Assembly: GCA_035222895.1 (NCBI GenBank) | Contig: JAVYIG010001044.1 | Location: 332,773 to 396,772 of the forward strand | DNA length: 64,000 nt | Direction of reading: 5' to 3' | Source: Strongylocentrotus droebachiensis | Taxonomy: Eukaryota; Echinodermata; Echinoidea; Camarodonta; Strongylocentrotidae | Part shown: positions 32,501-44,500 of the stretch, one piece after another | How the letters are laid out: the number at the start of each line of letters is the position of its first letter | How positions within the stretch are numbered: position 1 is the stretch's first letter | Translations under genes and position numbers: made by a program | The notes under the pieces: model-generated | What the model saw: the letters and a program-made list of their open reading frames with translations, nothing else | What the model was told of the DNA's origin: nothing | Databases searched by the model: none

Positions 32501-35500
32501 GAATTGTCTTCATATTTCAACTAGCACATAAAATGAAATCAAAACATGGCCCGTAGATAGTAAAGCATAGAAAATATAAAAATTATCACTTTTTCCAATT
32601 AGATCTATCACAAAATACATTAAACAAGAACATCCCACCAGGCCGTTCTTGTACTTAAAATAGGATACTTGGATGTGTGCAGGCAAAAAATTAAGTTTTT
32701 CATTTCGGGGGCTCCATTTCAAATTTTTGGGAAATTTTCGGGGGCTACTTTTTCACCTTTCGGGGGCTCTTTTTTCCATTTCGGGGGCTCTCTTTCTGGG
32801 GCTACTTTTTCATTAATTCATAAAAGGATAGGTCTACAGTTTGTTAAGATTTGTTTAGTAGGCTAAGGTTTCGGGCTTCCTGCTTCATAATTGCCTATTA
32901 AAAAAGAAAACCCCTTTTCTAGTTCAATAACTAAGTTTTCATGCACTGATTTGATGCAAGAACTGTAACATAATAGACCCCAGATTGTGATTATTTCTGG
33001 CCATGAATTTCGATAATCATTTTTCAAAATAAAATTTTCACAAGAAAATCAGACAGTCGTTTAAAAACGTAGACATTAGTAATACTTTTACTAATTCTAA
33101 GCGCAGGTTTCGTACATCTATTCACGTAACTATTTCGAAATCGCGGCAATAATGATGCAAACCAACAGATAACAATTCCAAAGTGTCAAATCTTTTCGAC
33201 TCGAGCTCAGCTAGCAAGCTAACTCAGCTCCGGGAAGCTCCATGAAACGCCGCCGCCGCAGACGCAGCGGCCGCGCCGGTGTTGGAGCTTCCCGGAGTTA
33301 CTAGCGAGCTAGCTCAGCCCAGCTCAAATCAACTCACACACACCTCACAGCGGCAATGCACTGTATTGTATGCGTGTCAGTCACGGTGATTTTGTCTGAT
33401 TTTCTTTACTTTGAAGAAATGATTATCAAAATTACGAAAACATGGCGAGAATAATCACAAAATAGGATTTAATTTCATACCTCTATTTATGGAAACTTTA
33501 TAAAATAGCGGCAATCGTGAATTCGTGATGGAAATTGATTGCAGTTTTAGCGATGTTTAGTGCTAGTGGTCTAGGTTCCGCTAATAATATTAATCTACCT
33601 AAACAAAATCGACCACCAAAAACTCGACCCCTACGCTCCGTCTCGATCTCTCGCAACTGCGAAAATGTACCTGTTTTGGCGTACTTGCGTACGACATGAA
33701 AGCCAGGTAAGGTATGGAATATGATTCGAGTTTTTTTACGGCCATGAATTTCGATAATCATTTTTCAAAATAAAATTTTCACAAGAAAATCAGACAGTCG
33801 TTTAAAAACGTAGACATTAGTAATACTTTTACTAATTCTAAGCGCAGGTTTCGTACATCTATTCACGTAACTATTTCGAAATCGCGGCAATAATGATGCA
33901 AACCAACAGATAACAATTCCAAAGTGTCAAATCTTTTCGACTCGAGCTCAGCTAGCAAGCTAACTCAGCTCCGGGAAGCTCCATGAAACACCGCCGCCGC
34001 AGACGCAGCGGCCGCGCCGGTGTTGGAGCTTCCCGGAGTTACTAGCGAGCTAGCTCAGCCCAGCTCAAATCAACTCACACACACCTCACAGCGGCAATGC
34101 ACTGTATTGTATGCGTGTCAGTCACGGTGATTTTGTCTGATTTTCTTTACTTTGAAGAAATGATTATCAAAATTACGAAAACATGGCGAGAATAATCACA
34201 AAATAGGATTTAATTTCATACCTCTATTTATGGAAACTTTATAAAATAGCGGCAATCGTGAATTCGTGATGGAAATTGATTGCAGTTTTAGCGATGTTTA
34301 GTGCTAGTGGTCTAGGTTCCGCTAATAATATTAATCTACCTAAACAAAATCGATCACCAAAAACTCGACCCCTACGCTCCGTCTCGATCTCTCGCAACTG
34401 CGAAAATGTACCTGTTTTGGCGTACTTGCGTACGACATGAAAGCCAGGTAAGGTATGGAATATGATTCGAGTTTTTTTACGACCGATTTTTGTGTATACA
34501 ATTTTACACGGAGATTCAGCGCACACAATGAATACGAAGCTAGAAGAGAGCGCCCGGCCGCTCGTAATCGTTACGGGGGCGATTTGAGATCATTTCACTT
34601 TTAGATGTCGCCCCCGAAATCGGATTTTGAGCCTATTTCAGGGGCTGTTTATGGTGTTTCCGGGGCGAATCCGCCCTCCGCCCCCGTGTATTTTTTTGGC
34701 TGGATGTGTGAGGAGCAAGAGCAAGTAGAAGAATAGAATACTAATTAATGTCAACTTTCTTGACAAAAAAGCTCGTTAAATCGCACGTGCATGTAAACAA
34801 AAAATTAAAGTCTCAAATACATCTACATGTACATGCAAATGTAGATTTGTACGTACATGTACATGTGTATAATATATATGTGTACAGTACCTTACATGTA
34901 CATTGTATAACCATAACAGACCTCTTAATAATTGCACAGTGATGTGAGATAATGAGAAGAGGAGTGGATTCAGGGAACAAAAATGCCAAGGTCTTAATCA
35001 CTTTTCCAGATTATGAAATATCATCAATAAATGAATGGGAGATTATACATCCACTGTAGTCTCAAATTTCAGACTTTTGTGGACTTTGATTGTAAACAAG
35101 TAAGCACCAAGCAGTATTGATGATATTACATCAGATAACAAAATTTATGTTGATTTAATTCAGATGTTCTTTTTCTCCTTTTACCTTTCAAGATATTTGC
35201 AGAATTTTCAGATCAAAAAGGTTATGGGAACCAAGATTTTATTGGTGTTGACACTGGTACTGGTATACATTATGTTGTTGTTCTTCCTTCATAAGTTATC
35301 TCTCTACATGTACTGGTAGTTACATTGTACAATGATTTGTTTGTAGAATTCTTATTGTTTTCATTGAAAATCAATTACATTTACTTGTATCTTTTGATGC
35401 ACGTAAACAATATTTATTTTTATAATCTCATTGATGTTTTCATAATACATTTTGTATCATGTCATTATACAAGTACAATTTTGTACATGTAAACATTAAC

Positions 35501-38500
35501 ATATGTACATGTAGACAATTCAAATACATACTTCGTGACCATGTCAAAAAGAAAGAAGTTATACTAAACATACTGTACAGTACATGTATCTTTCTCACTG
35601 TACAATACATGTGTGTACAGTACATGTTTGTGCGTACATATGCACTGTATAACTATCAGAATTATAAAAATATAGGGACTACCGGACTACCTGCTACATG
35701 TTCAATGTGTGTACAATGTACATGTAGTGATGAAGTTTTTAGATTGAGACTACACATGTGTTGAAAGCATAAAGGCATCAGTGAAGCACATCTTTTTGTC
35801 TGGCTAGAGAGCTGTTATTATTAGTGTGAACCACTCATCTGTTAAATATTTGAATCAAGCGAAGAAGGTGGGTGATCGTCTATCTACTTGTACATTGTAC
35901 GTCAGGCTACAGGGATGATACATGATGAGTAGTAGGAGCGAACCTACAGTATGGTATCTATTATTAGATTTGTGTACAGCTGCAGTAAATGACCACATCT
36001 TCTATGCAATACCTAAGTATACAAACATGTACAGTACATGTATTGTACAGTAGATGTCATTAGTCTGGACAGGTTACATTTAGTTGTCTGGACAATTGAT
36101 TTCAAACAGTAATTTCGAGAAGTTTACAAGTTCATCATCAATGAGTGTACATGCATAGTACAATGCAGGCCTAACAACTAAATTATACATGCCATTACAA
36201 AGTTTTGTAAAATGATGTAAGTGAAAAATTGAATTGTCCCAATTTATGTTTCTTGAGAATGTGACATACATCTGAAAATATTCAACAAATGCCCTAAGTC
36301 AACTATTGTACATGTAGTTTACCTTTCTATTAAAAAAACATCAAATTTATAATGGGTATGAATTTAATTTACATACAAACTGTTCATCTCTTTTGTTGAG
36401 GGCCATGTACATTATGGAGTTGATCTGACAGAGACCATGTAGGCCAGCCTTCATGATGACCCTGGCATCCATTATTAAATTTACCGTATACAGCACTATA
36501 CAGTAGATACATGTACAGTGTACACATCTACATGTACATGTACATGTATATACCCGGTACATAAATGTAAAGGTTTAGTGACAGTACCTACATGTACATG
36601 TACAAGCAGTGAGAGAAAAAAATTAAGAGAGCAGTGAGCAATTAAAGGACTCAGGACTGTCAACAACTTAACATGCATGATATCATGTACATGTGAATGT
36701 ACAATTTAAATGTACATTTAATTCAATAGCATTTACAGGAATGATGTGTCAAAGAGTCACTGCTTTGGAATGCATTGGTTTCACGGATTAACAAACCTCA
36801 AAGCCGTATACTTGATTGACATGTCAGCTCGCAGCCTCTTAATTAAGATTGATGGCTAATCAGATTGAGTGACCTACATGTACATGTACATGTACATTGT
36901 ACTTGAACATCATTCTACCACAGTATCAGGATTTGTTTTACTTTAAAAAAGAAATTAATCTGCATGTGTACATTTGTACATGTATATAATGTACTGTACA
37001 GTACGTGTATCGTTTGTTTTTTGGGGAAAAAGAAGACATCTTTGCCTGATAAGTGATAGGCATGCAGGCATACATGTTCATGCATTGTACCAATATTATT
37101 TTGATTTACATGTACATGTACATGTATTATCCACGTCATACATGTACATGTACGTGTAATCCACAGCAAAATTTATTGCAAAAATAAATTATAATATAAA
37201 TTATTAACCACAAGCCTGTTGTATAAATAGACAGTTGCAGAATTGTTATTTGCTTTCAAACATCAACCAATCAGGTTGTAACTTCCATTGATTTACTTCA
37301 AGGGGTCGAAGATTTATAGGCCTGTAATTCAAACAGATTTATTTGCACTTGAAGACATTACTGGTATACAAAGACTATGATTTACCTTGAACAGTTATGA
37401 TAGTGAAAGGGCTATGCAGTATTAAAGTGTCGAAAGAAACATAATGAAACCTACGAACTATAGATACATTTGTGTGTACACAATATAATTAGATCCAGTA
37501 ATATACTCATGTATATTTAAGTCACAAAGAGTTTTAAATGGTTTCATTTTCATTATAACCTATCATACTCGTAAACATGTTGACTACTGAAATTGAAATC
37601 ATTATCTTCTCCTCCTCTATGTCACTGATACAAAAGAGTAAAGAGAGTTGTCTCAAAAGATCTGGTCGATGAAAAGAAAACGTTTTGTATTTGAAAGACA
37701 AGTGTGCTAGGGCAGAAGAGATATGTTTAATATTTTGAAGACTCGTGTATGGCTGAGGAGAGAATATAGTAAAGGCTTGATTCTTTGTAAAGACCAGTGT
37801 GTCAGGGGAGAGAAATTAAAAAAAATATATACGATTCACGTTTTTAGAAAAGAAGAGAAGAGTTGCATATATATTTCTAAGGAGCAGTTAAAGAAGGGAG
37901 GAGACTCGGGCGTTTGAAGAGAGGAGAAAGGTTTCATGATTTCAAAGACTAGTTACATGTACAGTAAGAGGAGATGAGAAGAGAAAGCTTTCCTATTTAC
38001 TTATTTAGAAAGACCAGTGTACGAGAGGAGAGAAGAGAAAAATAGAAAAGGTTTCATATTTTTAAAGACCTGTTAAGAAGAGAAGTGAAAGGTTTTATAC
38101 CGGTAAGTTAAAAGACTATTGTAGAAGAGGGGTGAAGAGGTTTCATAATGTTGAATACCATTTAGAAAGAAAAGAGAAAGATTTCATACTTTCATACGTG
38201 TACATGTACATGTACTTCAATGACCAGTTTAATAAGATAGCAGGAAAAAGGTTTCATAACCGTTGTAAAGACCAGTGTGTAAAAAGAGATGATGGTTGTT
38301 TTTGTACAAATATTTTAAAGACCAACTGTGTGTGGAACCTTTCACGTCTCTTTTAATTTACATGTACTGTATATAGTGAAAGGTTTCATATTTTATTAAA
38401 TACTATCCAAAAAGAGGAAATGGTTTCAGATTTTCAAAGACCAGTAAAGAATCAAAAGGATTTGATATTTTTAAAGACCAATCTGGGGTATAAACAGGAA

Positions 38501-41500
38501 AAGACCTAGGTGCCTCCAACATCCTCCTGTGTTGCTTATTTCCTGGTTATAATGGTGTTGTATTCAAGTATGGAAGACAAAGGATCGTCATGATGTTGTT
38601 CCTGATCAACAAGATAGAATATTACAAAGGGTTGAATTTAAAAGAATCAGATTTCCTCTTCAAAGTGGCAATTTATGTTCTTCTTGTAGTGCTAAAAATG
38701 TCTTTTTCTTCAAAGTGGTACCATCCTTTTAATGAATGTCAATGAGCATACATGTACGTGTACATTAATTGTACCTACAGTATACTGTTTATGTTTTGTA
38801 GTACAAATATTTGGAAAATGATGATGGTACAGTGAAACCTGTCTATAGAGACCACCCAAGGGAGGCAAGAAAAGTGGTCTTTATAGGCAGGTGGTCTTTC
38901 TGTACATGTACATGTATACATGTAGGTTCCTTTAGTACTTCAAAGGGAGTACTGTAATTGTCCCAAATTGTATGAAAGTAGACATGTCACATTTGCAAGC
39001 ACATTACAGAGAATGGCAATAACATTGTTGAATGTTTATATGTACATTTTTCTTGACTGCCTCTAGTCTAGGAGTTTTTCTTTTTCTGTTCTTAAATGTC
39101 TCTTCTTAAATGTCTCTTTTCATTTCTTGTGATTTATCCTTTATAGATCAGTGAGCTGAGCCATGTAAGCATTCCTGTCATGTTGATGCCAGATGACTTC
39201 AAAGCCAACGGCAAGATCAAGATTGATAACCATCTCTTCAACAAGTAAGTACATGTACCATAAATCTCTGTGTATAAGACGCTCCTGTGTACATGTATAA
39301 GACGCACCCCTATTTTGGGGGCCGGAAAGAAAAAAAAGATTTATTGTACCTGTACATCCTCTTCTTGATGGAGCCTACTGCTTATGGTACAAGGGCAATA
39401 GTGAATGTGTACATGTTGGGGGAGGGGGCTGCTGGCCCTTGTCACCCCCTTTAAATTATGATATGGTATATATTTGTTTGTTTTTGTTTTGTTGCTTCAA
39501 ATGATATGGCATACATGTACATGTATGTTTACCTTACATGTACATGTTATAGTACAGAAGTACATGTATACCCCAATGAGCCATATTGATAATAATAATA
39601 ATAGTAGGCTCTTGTATAGCGCTCATGTCTTTCAGATTTTACACTCCTGGCGCTTCACAATTAATACCCCTGCTTTAGCACGGCTGTCATTATGGTGCTC
39701 TGGTGTTTCAAGGAATTAGTTCCTGCCAGGTACCTATTTACCTCACCTGGGTCAAGTGTGGCAAATGTAGGTTAATATCTTGCCAAAGGACATTAGTGCC
39801 ATGGCAGCGAACAGCGAAGCATGTGATCCACAGTCCAGTGAGTTATCCACTAGACCATGACACCTGTAAATTTATTGTGTTCTTTGGCCTCCCCCCCCCC
39901 CCCCCCCGCCTCTTTCAGGTCTTAGACCGCAAGGACACCTGGAAAAGTAGATCCCCCTCTTTTTTTTGCTATTCAGAGATTGTGTGAAATCATTGCCCCC
40001 TCCCTCCTTCCTTTCCAGAACCTTGGATCTAATATAGGGTTTGTCCATCTTTCTTTTGGATTTATTCACCTCAAAGTTTCAGCTTAGCAATAATTGTGTA
40101 CTACAGTAACTTGCATTACAGCAACCATTTCACCATTGCAGGTTTAATAGCACAATCTGTACGTATTCTAGGAAGTATCGTTCCCAAAAATCACCAGTTT
40201 TCATAAATTCCAGGAGAAAGATACAATAGAGGAACTTGTTTTCACTAGTGTTCATGCTTAAAATTTCATAAACCACAAGTTACATGGCTCCCAGTAACAT
40301 GACAAACTTCTCAAAGTTTGCAGACACACTGAGAGAATGAACAGGAATCAGATTTTTTTTCTTCCTGAAACTACAATCAACATATTATGGTACAGTATTA
40401 TTGGGGGTAAAATTTGCTGTTACTTTGGAAAAACTATTATAATAAATTAGAATCACGAGGAGGCGTAATGGCTCAGTGGTAGAGCAGTGGTCATGAACTG
40501 GTAGGTCCCGGGTTTGAAACCAAGTTGAAGTTCTAGTGCCCTTTGGTAAGGCTTTAAACCTCATTACCAATTTTCTCTGAGAGGACTTACTGTAAAGCCG
40601 TCGGTCCTGTGTTTGCTTTTTTACAAGGATACACATGTCGGGTAATTTTCTGCCTGTTTCCTTCACTTTCATCTTTTTGCTTTCTTGACAGGGAAAATTT
40701 GCCAAGTCATTTCAAGTTCAAGGAGTACTGCCCGCAGGTCTTCAGAAATCTCAGAACTCTCTTCAGTATCACAGACCATGAATATCTGGTATGGAAACTT
40801 TTTATAAAGAATATGTTATGTTTGATGGAGGAAAATTTAAAGTTGATGCTCTCCTGGCTTAAAAAACCGACAAGATACATGTTTGCAGTATAAAAACATC
40901 TCTTAAAGCCCCACTGCACTACTTATAGCTACTTGCGCCCTCTATATAGCAAACAATGCCTAATTGGTGACTGCTCGTCCCCCATGATCCCCTTTTTCTT
41001 GTGTAAATCAAGAGCTGATTTATGAGATAACTACCTGTCAGTGACCACACTGGGTGGTCTAATCCCTCCTGGCCAAACTGGCGCAGACGGGCTTTAAAGT
41101 TGACGCTCTTCTGGTTTCAAACCGACAAGATACATCTGGTATTGTGTGCAATATAAAAACATCTCTTATCTTATCTTTTTTTTCTTTCAAGAGGATTTAT
41201 AAACAAACGATGTGAAAGATGAGACTTGGCTATCATAGAAACCAAGCTTTTGTTTTCAGTAATTGTGTGTATTACATATTACAAGCCTCCTGTTAGAGTT
41301 AGACACAAATGGAATTCAAGGAGATGGTTCTAGAATTTTTGTTTTGCCATGTCCAATAGACAAAGAGGATCGTAAGTGTTGAACTTCCTTGTTGTTTTGA
41401 AGCTTGTCGTTTCTGTTCACGACTGTGTACAGTAATGACAGGAAATAACAGAGGAAATGGTGTTTTTTTTAAGCATGAAAATTGTGGAATTTAACACTAG

Positions 41501-44500
41501 ACAGGAAGAAGCGTAGTCTGCAAAAAGGCAAATTCCATATATATTTTCTTGGCTTTTGCATAACTATTATTGATTTATTTTTGTTTAACCCCACATTCCC
41601 TTTATTTTCGTCTAAAATTGTTTTAATTTGCTGAGGCATTTTTTTCTTTCTTTTAGGTGATATAGAAGTAAACAATTGTTCATACCCATTGTAAATTGAA
41701 ATAATTTTGGTTTCTTCATAACTCTACATCTCAATATATTTAACAAAGGCCCTTATTCAACCAGTCCACTTTTCATTCCTGAGTTATGAATACTTCACAT
41801 TCTCAAAGAACATAAAACAGTAACAATAATTTTTTCACATACTTTAACAATTACAAAACTTTTTAAGGGTATGAATAATTTAGCTGTTAACTGTAAGTAC
41901 TAAACATTCTTCCTGAAAAAAAGGTAGCTCTAAGAAACACTGTCACAGTATGCTACCTTTCTTTCTAGATTTCTTTAGATCATAAAACCTTTGTTTTATC
42001 ACAACCACAGAATTCCTTTGTATGTTCATCACCGATCTACGATGACTCTGCGGGTAAGAGCGGTGCAAAGTTTCTCCGGTCCAGCGAGGGGAAGTTTGTC
42101 GTCAAGACGATATCCAAAGAAGAGGTTGAACTCATGCATAACATTCTGCCACCATACCACCAGGTTTGAAACATGTTTTTCTTCTTGTTCAATTCAATTC
42201 AATTCAATTTCGGTTTTATTTAAAATAACAAGCATGGCAAAAATCTGAGACTAATGTCATATTTGTAGTAAAATACAAGAAAATACATGAATAAAGTCAT
42301 AAATTGTACATTTACATGTAGTAATTCAATAACAAGAATGTGTCGTAATGCATTGAAAAGTTATCACGTCAAACAGCAATGATAATATTGATTCAAGTGG
42401 ATTTATTTTTACAAGATTAATGGTACAGTGGATGCCAGTAGTTCAAAAAAAAAAAAATCATGACAAAAAAACAAGTCCATTTATAATATAACAAAAAAAT
42501 GAATTAATTTGAGGGAATGCTGTTGCCATTATTTTTTTATTTTTTAAGGGAAGGAGAGGTTTTCATCCATTTTTTGTTCTGTTCCAACAGCCATGGAATT
42601 TTTACCTAATTGTACTTGTCAATAGCTTATGACTAACTTGTAGTGTTCACCAGTCACGCGAAAGAAGTATATTTCTGCTTATATCCATGCTAGAGTAATG
42701 TTACATTTATTACTTCATGTCTTACAAATGGCTTTTTCTTTGAATGAATGTCAGGGCCTTTTCTTATAAAGAGTTGATATTAATCACAACTTATTTGCGA
42801 TTGATAACAATAGCAACTATGGACATAAAGAGATAAGAGACTGCAAACTTGTTATTGATTGGAGATCTTGCGATTGACTCAGATTTTGTTTTCTAGTGAT
42901 ATCAGGATTTGCTTTCAATGTCAAATAAGCTGAAGTGGCAGATTTAAAAAGAAAGAATACAAATCAAAACCTGTGTCATTTATTAAAATAAACAGAAAAC
43001 CTACCTTAGGAACATTGGTTGAAGAGGAACAAAATTTTGAAATTGTTTTGACATGTTTACCACAGAAATGAAACAGAACCTTCAAGATGAACATAAATAA
43101 AGGAAACAAAAATGGTCTGCATAATTCTATGAGATTGAAAAATCATGACAGAGCATTTTTGTTCCTATTCACTATATTTTATAGCATGCAGTCTATGCTA
43201 CAATCATCAGTCACAAGCCATTATGTATTTATTATTGATGGAACACTAATTACTTAAAGGGAGTGTAGCCTGACGAGACTATGTGTCTTTCCGTGGCCTG
43301 ACTCGGGGCCAATCGTCTGTTTCGCGAACGCTGACCATGTAGAGATTAAGTCGCTGACTACCGTTAATCAAGACCATTCGTTTACTATATGTGCAGTACT
43401 CTGCAAGAAGACGTAGGTAACATTAACCAGTATTCGCCAAGCTACACTCCCTTTAAGTGTTAATGTATTTTCTCTTTGCTATCCATCACAGTACATAGTT
43501 GAGAAGCATGGCGAGACGTTGTTACCACAGTACTTGGGCATGTACAGGTTAACGGTGGACGGAGCTGAGACATACATGGTCATCATGAGGAGTATATTCG
43601 GTCACACACTACCCATCCACAGAAAATACGACTTGAAGGGCTCCCTCATTGACAGGCAAGCCAGCGACAAAGAAAAGGTACGTATCGAAAGATGTGTCGA
43701 GCTGGAATTAATCTCTTTGAGAGAATCAACGATAGATTTTGAACATTTTGATTAGTACACTTTTTATGACACCAAAAGATTACTCACAAAGCATTTTTCA
43801 TGATGTGAATTTTGAGAAGTATGCATTCCTTCCGACGAACACAATAAAAACTTTCTAAAATCACAAATTTTGTTTACTTAAATGTATTCTGTAAAGTCTG
43901 GACTGCCTCGAGGCATCACAATGGATAACCAGGATTGCCACCGGTGTATAACACCCGTGATGCCTATATTAAAGGTAGGGCGATTTCAGACAAATTAGAT
44001 ACAAAGGATAAATTCTGCCCAAGAAAGGTCCTGACAAGGGCAATAGAGTTAACTCTGCATACATGTAAGTCGAATCTGTTGAGACCACAAAAATAGTGTG
44101 ACTTATGCAAAATTGGAACTTTTGCATGGTTTGGTCCACAAGATTTATTGGACCTTTGGAAAAATTGACTTGTGGGACTTTAAGCTTATTTAACTGTATA
44201 TGTACATGTATGTGAGGACATACTTTGAACCTCACAAATCAACCCTCCAGGATGCTGGAAGACTATATTTCATTCAATTTTGACCCAAGGTAAATAGTTA
44301 TCCCAGTCAAGAAATCTCCATACAAAGCATTTTATATTTAAAGTGGGTAGGATTTTCATCTGAACCAAATTGTGGACAATTGCTCGACACAATTAATTGT
44401 ACTTGTCTAGTTGTCGAGCTTCTCTTTAAAGGCATTGTTTAACAATGTTTCCAGTTTTACAAATCTGAGATGCATGGCCCTACATGTATGTGATATCAGT

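Larger units (their letters stand above)
32670..34710. mobile_element. 2-kb Mutator-like insertion with 9-10 bp target duplication
   Basis: The direct repeat tggatgtgtg flanks 32680-34700 exactly (32670-32679 and 34701-34710). The element begins caggcaaaaaattaag and ends gtatttttttggc. Both terminal zones carry gggggc-rich subrepeats (left cggggg-ctc/ctac units; right gcccccgaaatcgg and cgccctccgcccccg). A 9-10 bp duplication is usual for Mutator-like (MULE) elements. No transposase frame is present, so it is non-autonomous. The middle is a tandem duplication (32999-34480). Confidence 0.6.

Noticed and set aside
33498-34526. Similar open frames of about 90 codons in the two 741-bp units
   Set aside because: They repeat only because the DNA is duplicated. 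No conserved domain and no start context.
40456-40530. Possible tRNA gene (also at 2118 and 25655 on the minus strand)
   Set aside because: Only the box A and box B head is tRNA-like. The same head is joined to the same unrelated body in each copy, so these are SINEs.
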